Counted from the first letter of the stretch, positions 1 to 10,383 are shown. The stretch: DNA of 64,000 bases from Symbiodinium natans (GCA_905221605.1 CAJNDS010002297.1:447358-511357); one strand, 5' to 3'. The notes: generated from the sequence alone by a model not told the origin. Numbers and translations are program-made.

Positions 1-23
1 TGGCAAGTACTCAGCAGCAGTCT

Positions 24-863
24 TTGGCCCAACGAGTCATAGGAACCATTTCCTCACTCCCCTGCTTGGACTTGAAGTCCAGTATGAACCATTCATTCTT
101 TTCCTTCTCCGTCGAGTCAATACCTTGCGTAGGGTTTTTTGCGCAAGACTCGGAGTCCACCTGTAGACAATGGGATATAGTGATATCAGCGAGTTCGCCT
201 ACGACAGGTCCGTACACGTACTTGTTGGCGCAGCTTCGTTGTTTAGGTTGGGTTCCACAGCCTGGGTTGTTGTGTTTGGGTACCTCTGGTGAAAGTATCC
301 ATCTGTGTTTATCTTCCAAACAAGAGTTGAAAGCGCTGGTTTGTAACGCATGGTGGCAGGTGATCGCAACGAAGCTGCCGGACCAGCCTGGGTATAGTAG
401 GGCCCCCCTGGTTTCCCTGCCGGTGTCCCTTTCCCTTAGGAAGGTTACTAAATGCAGTCATTCTATTGTTGGGAGTTTTTCTGTAGGTGCTGCTTTGTCG
501 TCCGGTCAGAAGCGGCACTTTCTTTCCAGTGAGGAGGCTTTATGCAAGCACTGTGGTTGTGAAGATGGGTATGCGCACCGCCTACGTCTTTGCCCCAACT
601 ATGCAAATGCCCGTGCGCAAATTCCGCCTGGTCTACTAGAGACCATTGACGACGAGATTCTGTTGCGAGGTTTATGGCCTGAGTCTCCTGCAGGAACGGA
701 TGCACGTAGGATGTTTGATGCCTTGGAGCACCCTGTTGTCCAAGAGTGCTTGGATGATGGCGTGCATCTTTTTACCGATGGTTCAACCCAACCTCATGCA
801 TTTGTCCCGGTTAGCACCTGGGCTGTTGTCCTCGCTTATCCCTGCTCGACCATGCAATTGTAG
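24..863 (+). pseudogene. LINE-type retroelement polyprotein fragment: linker, Cys/His motif and start of RNase H
   Basis: This open frame reads as the part of a non-LTR retrotransposon protein lying between the RT and the C-terminal RNase H domain. A Cys/His cluster (C-K-H-C-G...H-R-L-R-L-C-P, about residues 174-191) resembles the small zinc-binding motif common in such linkers. RNase H begins with the catalytic 'FTDGST' strand (Asp near residue 252) and 'WAVVLA'. The frame then stops at 863, but the protein continues in another frame from about 842, so one indel separates the halves. No RT lies inside the window; the fragment may continue to the left of it. Seen: frames and motifs. Inferred: retroelement origin. 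It is almost certainly inactive. Confidence 0.72.
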
Positions 864-2044
864 AAAGAGGCATGCTTCCAGGACGACAGGATAATTTCCG
901 TGCTGAGCTGTATGCTGTTCTTGTTGCAGTACAGACCGCGTCTTCTGCTACTTTGTACTCCGACAACCTTTCGGTTGTTTTGGGGTTCAGGGTTTTGTTG
1001 GCTAGAGGGTGGGTTCATTCGCGCTTCTTGCAAAACGCTGAAACATCCTTGTGGTGGGCAGTTTGGCAAAAGCTTGCCCCAAAACGGACCGGCTGGCGAA
1101 TACAGCATGTTAAATCGCATAGTAAGCCCAAACCTGGTGAAAGTTTTGCTCAGCGTTGGCAGCGCTGCCACAACGATGCTGTTGATGAGGCTGCCAAATC
1201 TGTGTATCGTGAGCTGCCACAACAGGTAGCCGACGTTGTTCAAAAAGCCCGACAGGCTTATGCTGAATATGTGAAAGTAGCGAACTTTGTTTTTTCGTTG
1301 CAGGAAAGTATTGTTCGGGGGACCTCTCGGTCGCATGATCAAACACAGGTTCTTGAGCAAACTGCTTGCGCAGCTGACCTTGCTGTGTCTTCAAATGCAT
1401 CGATTCAAAATGGTCAAATTGTAAGTTTTGGTTTCCAACCGCAGGTTTTTGCGGATGCTTTACTAGGACCTCGTTTCTTGTGGGTAGTTCAGACCTGGAT
1501 GAAGCAAGGTACTTGGGTGGAGTCTTCTGAGTGGGTTTCCATCTTGGAGCTTTATTTACATTTTGTAGTGTCCACAGGATGGCTGGCTCCAGTCAACGTG
1601 GCAACATGGAGTACGGGCAGATTGCCTCCGACCTTGCAAACGGGCTCAGTACCGCAAGCGTTCATCTGTGAAGCTGATTACCCTCCTTTAGCCCTGAGCA
1701 GGCCATCGCTTGGTAAACAAGCTACTGTTTTCTTGCACGCGTTTAAAGATGTATGCAAGCGGCTTGAACTTGAAATTAAGATCGAGCGACGTCAGACTCT
1801 ACAACATTTTGCATGTACAGTGCCAGTGGCTTCAACGTGCATTGTGCCGAGGGATATCCGGCAACCGCCACATGAGCTATTTCATAAGGTGTTTAATGGT
1901 GCGGATTATCCCGCCATCACTCGGGCTATGATATGTGCGCCAGTACAGGCACTGCATTGCCCTGTTCCTTTGCGTAGCCCTGTCGAGGTCTGGAATTGTT
2001 ATACAAAGCTGACAAGAGCAGTGCGCAAACGGCGCAATGCTTAA
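842..2044 (+). pseudogene. LINE-type retroelement fragment: rest of RNase H and C-terminal tail
   Basis: Read from about 842, ahead of the first ATG at 872, this frame gives 'AIVERGMLPGRQ' and then 'RAELYAVLVAV' (catalytic Glu), 'LYSDNLSVV' (catalytic Asp) and 'CHNDAVDEAAK' (final Asp). It therefore completes the RNase H fold begun by the preceding frame. About 260 residues follow with no domain I recognise, rich in aromatic and Pro residues and ending in a basic 'RAVRKRRNA'. The tail is plausibly the normal C-terminus of this LINE family. Eighty bases after the stop the sequence becomes CCCCTAAA repeats. The frame break near 840 makes the locus a pseudogene unless a tiny intron or ribosomal frameshift lies there. 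Confidence 0.7.
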
Positions 2045-2124
2045 ATTCGAAATTAACGTTGTATGTCGCCCTGTTAAGCATCTTGGCGTGCTTCTCGCTT
2101 GGATGGTCCGCAGACGTCTTGCAT

Positions 2125-2570
2125 AAACCCTTAAACCCCTAAACCCCTAAACCCCTAAACCCCTAAACCCCGAAACCCCGAAAACCCTAAACCTCATAGA
2201 CCTGCGTGCAGGCAGCCCCAAAATTTAGAGGTTTCAGGGGGGCGCCGGGGGGGGAGGGAGGGTCCCAAAAAGGCCATCAAATCAGCCCTGCCCGACGTTC
2301 CAGATCGTATCCTTGGCCGAGCCCCAAATCCACCCCCAAACCCCAAACCCCTAAACCCGCAAAACCCATCAACCCATCAACCCCTCAACCCGAACCCCAT
2401 CAACCCAGAAACCTCATAAACCCCATATCATCATAAATTCCATAAACCCCAAACCCCCTAGACCTAAGCCCCCCAAATAATCCCCTAAACTCCATAAACC
2501 CTAAACCCGAAACCCTTAACCCCAAACCCTAAACCCTAAACCCTAAACCCCACGTGCCCTATGAACCCAA
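2125..2570. repeat. Degenerate telomere-like array (CCCCTAAA/CCCTAAA)
   Basis: A run of CCCCTAAA octamers from 2125 to about 2170 decays into CCCCGAAA, CCCATCAA and CCCATAAA variants, then returns to CCCTAAA near 2525-2550. It begins right after the LINE fragment. The mixture of heptamer and octamer units shows an old interstitial array, not a chromosome end. Confidence 0.85.
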
Positions 2571-4460
2571 GGTCGCCCGCAGCCCATTGGCCAGCGGCGC
2601 CTGGTTTTTAGTCGAGGCCGGGGGGGGGATAGCAGGCGCTGCTGTCAGGTTTGGGGGGACTGCGGGAGCTTAGGGTTAGGGTCTTTGGGTCGACTTGAAG
2701 TCTTGGAGTCTGTTTTTGTTTGAGTTTGGTGTTTGGGTTCTAGAACTAAGGGCGTGAGGGGTAGTATTGCTCCTACATCCAAGACAGCATGAAATCAAGC
2801 TAAGGGCATAGATGCAGGCAAAGAGAAGCAGCGGTTCTGGGTTCCATGTGGTGGCTAGAATGCGGGCGCCCCGACCACAACCTATTTCACCACTTGGATC
2901 GTTCCGAAACTCTACCTCCCTCTTTCCCCTACCACAATCAGCCTAAAATCCTAACCCACCCTTGACTTCTACTCTATTGCACTCTAAACTCCCATACAAA
3001 AACACCAACGCCAGACCCCCCTGGTCTGCTGGCCGCTTGCGAGCCAAGATGGTGGGCCAGCACCTGTTGGGGTTTAGGGTTCCGGGTTTGAGGTTTTAGG
3101 GTTTAGGGTTTGAGGTTTGAGGTTGGGGGCTAAATTAGTCAATTCAAGGGGGTCGAACATCACGGGCAGTCTGGCAAGTCTTCAGTCTTCACTTCATATA
3201 TGGGCATGTCTGGAGCGGAACCGGGCCCTCATAGGATTGTGCCCAAAAATGTCATAGCGGGGAAGCAGCAAGTAGCTGCCCACTCCCAAAGCTACCTCGC
3301 AAACTAGTTTAGGGCTCATGGTTTAGGGTCAACCAGAATCTGATTGTCATGCCAAGATGCACTGCTGTTCCATTGATTAGTGCGAGGAGTGGCCCATGAG
3401 CTGGTAACTCAGGCTCTAGCCCTTCCTAGACGTGCCAAATCCAGAGGCTAAAAACGAACCCTTGGCAAAACGGCAGAGTGACCATGTTAGCATTTTTGAA
3501 AAGTAGTACAGTCCACTCCTCGGTATCATTTTCCCACAAAACCACCAAAGCCTGCCGGGAACGAACGTGGAAGACTCAGTCCCTTCAAACACCCGGTTTC
3601 GGGTTTAGGGTTGGACATCCGTGTTGTAGTATGGGGGAATGTAAGCCCATCATCTTTACAGATGCTTACCTTCCGCCGCGTCAATCGGCGTGAAATTTGG
3701 GGTTCAGGGTCTGGGGGCGAGGGGTTAGGAAGGCCACGGGCAGCAAGGATCAAGATTTAAGGGCTGCAACCCCAAGGTGTGCATGACGCTCCCGTGAAGG
3801 TTTTTCAGCTGAGGGCTCGTAGGCCATGGTTCAGATCGAAGCAAGCTCAGTGGTTGAAAGCTCTGTAGGCGTCCTCTAAACCTATAAATCTTTCCTCCTA
3901 CCCAACCCGAACTCTACGAATCTTGACCTTCTTGAAACCGTGAGGGCTTTGGAAGTGTAGAACTGATGATCGTATGAATATGTATACAAATATATAGATA
4001 TACATACATACATGCATACACACATACACGTATACACATATATTTCTTCTCTTGGGAGCCATGGGTAACCATCCCTTGTGCCGCCCAATTTGCGGCGCCG
4101 GTGGTGAGACTGCGCCTGTCCAGCCCGTGCATCCATGCTTCTTTCCCATGTACGTGGTGAAGGCTCCGGGGAGCCCTACACCCCCGAAACCCCTAAGTCC
4201 CGAAACCCCTAAGTCCCGAAATCCCTAAAAGGCCCTAAACGGCCCGAAAGCCTAAACCTTAAACCCTAAACCCGAAGCCCTAAACCCGCTGAAGTGAACC
4301 TGAAGACCTGAAGTGACCTTAGAAACCCGTCTGATCAGGTCATGGACTTTCTGGAGATGGAGGGTCCGCCAGAGGCTGTCCAAGGGGCCTTCGAAGATAT
4401 TCGGACGGGATTTATGCTGACTCCGTAAGCCTAGGGTTTCTATTTGTGACAAGGAGCCAT
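2571..4460. other. Gene-poor stretch with scattered telomere-like units
   Basis: No convincing gene is visible. Short TTTAGGG or CCCTAAA tracts occur near 2670, 3080, 3600 and 4195-4285. An AT/CA-rich microsatellite lies at about 3975-4045. ORFs here are short and mostly spell translated repeat. Confidence 0.5.
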
Positions 4461-4475
4461 GCGGGGATCTGCCAG

Positions 4476-4592
4476 GCACATCATGCGCTGCTAGAGCGGG
4501 GGCTACTCCACCAGTGGCAGCCCGACATGTATGTCATCTTCGTGTCGCACCAGTGGCTGGGCAGAACTCATCCAGAACCCCGGCTGCACTTC
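4476..4592 (+). CDS. Exon-like island with 'YVIFVSHQWLGRTHPEP' motif
   Basis: After a possible acceptor (GCCAG) the frame reads 'ALLERGLLHQWQPDMYVIF' followed by 'VSHQWLGRTHPEP'. The core 'hydrophobic-FVSHQWL-x-x-x-HPdP' is a signature I associate with a large family of dinoflagellate proteins of unknown function, a hydrophobic strand followed by an invariant SHQW. The frame stays open into 'RLHFSVSTN', after which the protein loses character, so a donor probably lies near 4590. No partner exons were identified. It may be a single surviving exon of a decayed gene. Confidence 0.45.
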
Positions 4593-4741
4593 AGTGTCTC
4601 CACAAACCTCCCAGCTGCCACCAGCCTAAGACCAGCTTTGAACCGAAGCCCTGCAAGCCCTCGACTCAAGCTGTGGGGCTCGCAATGCCTTTGCCCCCTC
4701 AAAGGGTCCACATGTGTAAAAAAGAGTTCCCCCCCCGCTCA

Positions 4742-4834
4742 CCCTTAAACCCTAAACCCTAAACCCCAAACCCGAAACCCAAAACCCTAAACCCTAAACC
4801 CCAAACCCTAAATCCTAAACTCTAAACCCTAAAC
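4742..4834. repeat. CCCTAAA telomere-like array
   Basis: About twelve units, mostly CCCTAAA with CCCCAAA, CCCGAAA and TCCTAAA variants. Confidence 0.9.
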
Positions 4835-4865
4835 GTCTCTTTCATATATAATTCTAATGTTAATG

Positions 4866-5066
4866 AGTTACTGGGCAAGGTCATTTTTTACTGAGCAAGG
4901 TCATTTTTTTTACTGGGCAAGGTCATTTTTTACTGGGCGAGGTCATTTTTTTACTGGGCAAGGTCATTTTCTTTACTCAAGGTTATTTTACTGGGCAAGG
5001 TCATCATTTGACTGGGCGAGGTCATTTTTTACCGGGCAAGCTCATTTTTTACTGGGCAAGGTCGTG
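4866..5066. repeat. Minisatellite, unit about 20-24 bp (TTACTGGGCAAGGTCATTT)
   Basis: Nine or so imperfect units of TTACTGGGCAAGGTCATTT plus a variable T-run. Variants include GGGCGAGG and GAGCAAGG, and a short unit at about 4970-4992. The ORF reading 'YWARSFF' is just this repeat translated. Confidence 0.9.
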
Positions 5067-5172
5067 CCATAAGTGAAATATTTTCTGAATATTGTGGGAT
5101 TCTTTCGGCGGGTGGGTGTTTTTCTGGAGTAATTTCTTGACTATATAGTGAATGCTTGGACTTGGAAATGCT

Positions 5173-5290
5173 GAACCCTAAACCCTGAACCCTAAACCCC
5201 TAAACCCCAACCCTTTCTTAAACCCTAAACCCTAAACCCTAAACCCCAAACCCCAAACCCCAAACCCTAAACACTAAACACTAAACCCTG
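5173..5290. repeat. CCCTAAA telomere-like array upstream of the RT element
   Basis: CCCTAAA, CCCTGAA, CCCCAAA and CACTAAA units. It is the last array before the LINE element that becomes recognisable at about 5545. Confidence 0.88.
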
Positions 5291-5544
5291 GGGTTTTGAG
5301 GTCTGAGGCCTATGGGGTTTAAAGGTTGACGTTGCTAAGAGTTGGGTTTTTGGGTTTAAGGGTTCGGAAGCTTGCGGGTTTAGGATAGAAGGTTTAAAGG
5401 CTTCAACAAGGCCTCTTTCTGTCTAAGCTTTTTAAAGGCCTGCATTTCTAAGCTAAACTTTGGCTTTAGGGGATCTTCCCTGAGAACCCAAAGCCCGCAG
5501 CCCTAGACCCGAAGTACACCTTAAATAGCTGTAGACCTCAAAAC

Positions 5545-7971
5545 CCCTCGCCTCTTCATCATATCACGTACAGGGACAAAACAGCCCCACCAAAGGACTG
5601 GTCACAGTATGTCCTTGATCCAATGGCGATTCAGCAGGTGTACACAACATTCCACAAGGAGTTTGGAGGGGATGCGCTAACAGTAGCGGCCAACGTTCGT
5701 AGTTTTCTACCACTACCGGACCCATTGCCTCCCCCGAAGACCCTCCCGAACGCGGATCCCCAAATGTTCCAAAGACTGGACCACACCTTCACCCCCAGAC
5801 AGTGGCTAAGTACGGTTCGCACATGCAGATCCAAACTTCATACGGGTTTCCCCAGTGATCATTACTTGCTGGTCACTGAAATTCAGATCCGCCTTGCAGC
5901 TAAAGTCCCGAAAAGACCTAGAAAACCCGTCCTACACTATGACAACTCCCCGGAAAATAGGACAAACTTTAACGCTATCCTGGCAGACATGCTAGACGAC
6001 CCGGAGTCAGTCCCAGACCACAACGCAGCACCATCAAGAGAAGGGGGAACCTTTACAGTGTACACGGACGGATCAGGGTCAAGTGGGAAATGTGGGAAGT
6101 ACACCCCAGCAGGATGGGGCTTTTGTTTTCACCACAACGGGGAATGGCGTGATTTTTGGGGACCAGTGACCACAACGCCGCACCATCCCTCTTACAGGGG
6201 AGCACAAGTAGGTTCAAATAACACAGGAGAACTCACCGCGATAATCGAGGCCATCATGTACGCGCACCAACAAGGCTGGAGTACGGTTCATATACGTTCG
6301 GACAGCCAATGGGCTATAAACGTCATAACTGGCAAATGGCGTGCAAGCAGTCACAAGACGCTGGTTAACGTTGCTAAGCAGCTCCAAAAACACAAAGCAG
6401 TCAGGGTTTACCTTCATTGGATTAAAGGCCATGCGGGGCATGAAGGCAACGAAAGAGCCGACCACAACGCAAATGAAGGAAGGCAGTCAGCTACCAGACA
6501 CGGTACCTCAGCCATTGCGCCCGAGCTTGAACAACGTAAGACAGTGGGCCTCACCACAGACACCCCATTTAGCAGCCTCTTGAAGGAAGCGGCGCAACAA
6601 ACCTTCCCTCGTCAACAGAGACAGGCAGCTAGACCCTGGATTACCCAAAGTACTTTAGAAGCGCTGGATCGTGCTCGCAAACTGGAGGCTACCCAGGACC
6701 ACAACGCCAAACAGGCCAGAAACCAAGCTAAGAGATCAGCCAGAAAAGACAGGGTTCAATGGATCCACGCTAGGCTCCAAGAGGACTATTCACAGGAAGG
6801 AAGGGGCATGTGGAAAGTGGTACGGCAACAAAAGAAAGGGTTCCAAGGCAGAAAACGTCACCTAATTGTAAATGATAAGCCAGTACCCTGGTCACAAACA
6901 CATTTAGCCTTTCGCAGTCATTTAGAGCAACAGCAATGGAAGCAGCACACGAGTACCACGGAAGCCCTGGAGGAGCTGCGGGGGCGCCGCTACCTACGAC
7001 CACAATTACCAGACCACAATGCATTTAGCCTAGAAGAACTACAAGCTGCCATACTCAAGCTTAAGCCTAGAAAAGCCCCAGGCCCAGACGAGACTCCTAA
7101 CGAACTATTTCGGCTATTAGACGATGAGAACACTTTGAAGCTGTTAGAGTTCTATAATGATGTATGGGAAAAAGGAGAGGTTCCAGTAGATTGGAAGGAG
7201 GCCATCGTTATTTCACTGTACAAGGGTAAGGGAGCAGATACCTCCCCGGAAAACTACCGCCCCATTTCGTTGCTCAATTCCATCTACAAAGTCTTTGCCT
7301 CAATGCTGCAGATTCGGCTGAGTGCTCAACATGACCACAACTTAAGGGAGACGCAGTACGGATTCAGAAAACACAAAAGCACGACAAACCCGCTTTTTAT
7401 ACTACGTAGAGCCATTGAGTGGTCTGAAATGACTTCCCATCCGTTGAGTCTTTTGTTTTTGGATTGGAAGCAAGCATTCGATTCAGTTGACCACAACGCC
7501 CTACTCATCGCACTTACCAGGTTCGGTTTATCGAAGCGTTCTCTAAATATCATTTCATCACTATACCAGGACCCAACATTCTATACACTCTCGGATACGG
7601 GAGACAAAGCATATGGGACAGTAGGCTCGGGGATCCGTCAGGGCTGTCCCCTAAGCCCGTATTTATTTATCATGGTGCAGACAGTCATATTTGAGGACCT
7701 GGACTGGTACCTCCTAAACAAGGGAGTCGCCACCAACACATGGTCGGTGGGCAAACCAGTATACGATCTAGTGTACGCGGACGATACCCTACTCATGTCA
7801 ATGACCACAACGAAGCTCACGGAAATGCTGCACGGATTGGAGATTCAAGCTAAGCTTTATGGCATGAACCTAAACCACAACAAAACCGAAATTCTGCAGG
7901 ATTCCAGACGACCCCAAAGTACAATCAGGTTCAGAGATGGCACGCCAGTCCAGACCACTTGGGAAGCATGA
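5545..7971 (+). CDS. 5'-truncated LINE protein: APE endonuclease tail, RNase H, reverse transcriptase
   Basis: The first ATG is at 5623 (782 residues to the stop), but homology-like sequence is in frame from about 5545 ('HHITYRDK', 'APPKDWSQYVLDP'), so the protein is cut at its 5' end. Residue numbers here start at that ATG. The part around 'GFPSDHYLLV' matches the terminal SDH motif of APE-type endonucleases. RNase H follows: D149 in 'YTDGSG', E203 in 'NNTGEL', D227 in 'RSDSQ' and D280 in 'ERAD', with 'WIKGHAGHEGN' between the last two. RT comes next: 'RKAPGPDETPNELF' near 480-495, 'SLLFLDWKQAFD' with D614, 'GIRQGCPLSPYLF' and Y718-A-D-D721. All catalytic acids of both domains are present. 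The order RNase H before RT is unusual for LINEs. The frame ends where an apparent deletion breaks it. Confidence 0.85.
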   Translation, partial: PSPLHHITYRDKTAPPKDWSQYVLDPMAIQQVYTTFHKEFGGDALTVAANVRSFLPLPDPLPPPKTLPNADPQMFQRLDHTFTPRQWLSTVRTCRSKLHTGFPSDHYLLVTEIQIRLAAKVPKRPRKPVLHYDNSPENRTNFNAILADMLDDPESVPDHNAAPSREGGTFTVYTDGSGSSGKCGKYTPAGWGFCFHHNGEWRDFWGPVTTTPHHPSYRGAQVGSNNTGELTAIIEAIMYAHQQGWSTVHIRSDSQWAINVITGKWRASSHKTLVNVAKQLQKHKAVRVYLHWIKGHAGHEGNERADHNANEGRQSATRHGTSAIAPELEQRKTVGLTTDTPFSSLLKEAAQQTFPRQQRQAARPWITQSTLEALDRARKLEATQDHNAKQARNQAKRSARKDRVQWIHARLQEDYSQEGRGMWKVVRQQKKGFQGRKRHLIVNDKPVPWSQTHLAFRSHLEQQQWKQHTSTTEALEELRGRRYLRPQLPDHNAFSLEELQAAILKLKPRKAPGPDETPNELFRLLDDENTLKLLEFYNDVWEKGEVPVDWKEAIVISLYKGKGADTSPENYRPISLLNSIYKVFASMLQIRLSAQHDHNLRETQYGFRKHKSTTNPLFILRRAIEWSEMTSHPLSLLFLDWKQAFDSVDHNALLIALTRFGLSKRSLNIISSLYQDPTFYTLSDTGDKAYGTVGSGIRQGCPLSPYLFIMVQTVIFEDLDWYLLNKGVATNTWSVGKPVYDLVYADDTLLMSMTTTKLTEMLHGLEIQAKLYGMNLNHNKTEILQDSRRPQSTIRFRDGTPVQTTWEA

Positions 7972-8597
7972 TTAGCTGGGGCAAAAGTTTCGAAGTAGCG
8001 TTCAAGCATAGAGCAGGGATAGCAGAATCTGCATATAAAAAACTCAGACTAGTCTGGAACAGTACAATGTCTAAAAAGCGTAAGCTGTACATCTTCAGGA
8101 CCACATTTATGCCCAGCTTGATTTACGGACTAGATTCCCTGACTCTCCTCGCAAAACACTTCAAAAGAATTGATGCATATTATTGCAGGTTTCTCCGCCG
8201 CGTAGTGGGTATCAAAGCATCATATTACTCCCGCATTCCCAACACGGCAGTAAGGGAAAAAGCCGGCTTCCCTAGTAAGCCTTCAGATTCTCTTTACGCC
8301 GCAGAACACAAACTCCTGCGCCAAGTGTTCCTCGCCCCAACAACGGACCCAATGCATCACGTAGTACTAAGCCCAGCTTATAAAGACCGTATCCAAGCCA
8401 CAGGGCGTTGCCGGGGAGGTAAGATTCCATACTGGATAGAAGTCATAACCAAAAGGTACTACAGTGAAATATGGGACCACAACCCTGGTAGAGGAATTCT
8501 AGGACCGAATCAAGTATACTCCTCCATTTCAAGGGCACTGAGATCTTCCTCTGGGTATGCGCCAATGCGCGCCGGCAGCACGCGCGCACGGCCATAG
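7959..8597 (+). pseudogene. LINE protein C-terminal region, frameshifted from the RT
   Basis: This frame continues the RT protein after a break at about 7965. 'LGSMISWGKSFEVAFKHR' is the usual post-RT 'YLGS' segment, followed by a basic helical region ('MSKKRKLYIFRTTFMPSLIYG') and 'RIDAYYCRFLRRVVGI', typical of LINE thumb and C-terminal regions. The upstream frame ends 'TTWEA*' on the same bases that encode 'LGSM', consistent with a short deletion between two copies of a TTGGGAAGC-like sequence. That deletion is inferred from the expected protein, not seen. The stop at 8595-8597 is followed by CAAAGAAAAA and then CTAAACCCTAAACCCC, so the 3' untranslated part is only about 8-10 bases. Confidence 0.75.
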
Positions 8598-8604
8598 CAA
8601 AGAA

Positions 8605-9077
8605 AAACTAAACCCTAAACCCCCTCCCTCCCTTCCACGAATGGCCGAGGATCCTCAGGGTAATCACGCCGATGTCCTGCGCCGGGCGCTCACCGGCATG
8701 ATGGATGGCTCCCTGGAGGCTCCTAAGAGCAGCTGGGGGGGGGAGGGGGGGTGCAGATGGGTTAGGGCTCAGGGTTTAGGGTTTCGGGTTTAGGGTTTAG
8801 GGTTTGGGGTTTAGGGTTTAGGGTCTAGGGTTTAGGGTTCAGGGTTTAGGGTTTAGGGTATGGGCTTGGGGGAGTTTCGGGCCCCCAAGCCCAAGGGGCT
8901 CCTCTAACCTGCTGAGTGGGACCTGCTTGATGGGCCGGTCCTTGCCGGTCTCTGTGGACACCCTACACCTTAAACTAAACCCTAATCCCTAAACCCTAAA
9001 CCCTAAACCCTGAACCTAAACCCTAAACCCTAAACACTAAACTCTAAACCCTAAACCCTGGCCCCTAAACCCTAAAC
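8605..9077. repeat. Telomere-like arrays in both orientations after the RT element
   Basis: CTAAACCCTAAACCCC at 8605-8622 abuts the retroelement. TTTAGGG units run at 8771-8858, and CCCTAAA units on the opposite strand run at 8964-9077. About 130 bp of unique GC-rich DNA separates the first two. Confidence 0.88.
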
Positions 9078-9079
9078 TT

Positions 9080-10380
9080 CCCTGCGGTGCATCCTAAGCC
9101 GTTGTCTTACATGGCTTCGAGTTTCCAAGGTGCGCGTTGTGGTTTTTCTATCTTGGGACCTTATAAACCCTAAACCGTATGGAATTCCGGGCGGCTCATG
9201 GCGGCTCCCAGTTCAGAATGAGGGCTGAGGGTTCGCGCCATCCGAAGAAGCAGGGAGGATATGGTTTGACCTTCTCTATTCTGCAGTTGGGCTCTCCGGA
9301 ATGTCTTCCCGAGTTGGTTCTGATGTGACTTTGGGGGCTTCTAGCTGTCATTGTCAGAAATCGGAAATCCTGTCGCAGCGAATCTTCGGGACCAAATGAA
9401 CCTATACATCTGGATCATACACCCTATGCCACTACAATCCGCTTTGGGGGTTCCCTAGCTGGCTTCTGTCACTGTCGCTGTCATCCCCTACTCCCTTTTG
9501 TTAGAGTTCCCTGCCAAAAGGGGAAGCGGCACAACTTGTAGGGATACGGGTAGTGCGATAGGAGCCGGGGCTTGATCGTTGCCCCAGGCTTTGCCAAGCC
9601 CCCCCCCGCACCCTCATTTCTGCCTCTGACAAGGTGGAGTTGGAGATCGATGAATACACAAGTCAGCAGGTTGAACCAGCGAGGATACGCCAAGGCTATC
9701 TCTTCTTAGACTGGCTGCGCGGCACCGGATTTGGGGAGCTTATGGGACTAATGCCGAGACACGCATGTTCCGAATTTAAGGATCGCAACAAGGGCCTATT
9801 GTATTTTTAACTCAGGCCCCCTCAGATGTTCTGAGGTTTGCTATTCCGCAGATCACTGCGCGCGCTCCAGGCATCAATGAGGAGGTTGGCGCAGCACAGG
9901 GAGCTTCGGAAGCTAGTGTCCCGACCCTTGCAATGACCGGGTTGATGAAAGCGTGGGACTGACCAGCCATGGTTTTCAGAATTGTGAAATGTCCGAATCA
10001 ACTTTTGATGGCTTTCGGACGTACGCGAGAACTCTCACTTTTCATCAAACGCAGACAACAAACAGCCAACAAACAACGAACCGTGTTCCTTTTTCCAGAC
10101 CCTGAAGCAAGGCTAGCTCCGAGTACTGAGCCGACCCTTCAGAAACTCTCTGGGGGTCGCTGGCCCCGTTAGCGACAACATCTCTTTGGAACGGGGCCGT
10201 GGATGATCTTGCATCGGGAAACCATGACTTGCAAAGTCATCAAAGGTTTCTCGTAGCGTATGATCTAACTGCGTCCAAAGTTTACTTCGATCATCCACAA
10301 GTCAGCATGCAGCAGCTTTGCGTGACATTCATGTCGAACAAGGGTACTTACCTGTCGTATTCAACCTAGCGAAAGGTTTT
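9080..10380. other. No recognised gene
   Basis: Mixed-composition DNA with few repeats. The 10290-10395 part contains 'GYLPVVFNLAKGFVGLPC' in one frame, possibly an upstream exon of the ankyrin gene, but its splice borders could not be fixed. Confidence 0.4.
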
Positions 10381-10383
10381 GTA

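Noticed and set aside
2125-2570. True chromosome end (telomere)
   Set aside because: Arrays are short, degenerate, of both orientations and internal to the sequence, so they are interstitial.
4866-5066. CRISPR-like array
   Set aside because: Units are contiguous with only T-run length changes between them; there are no spacers.
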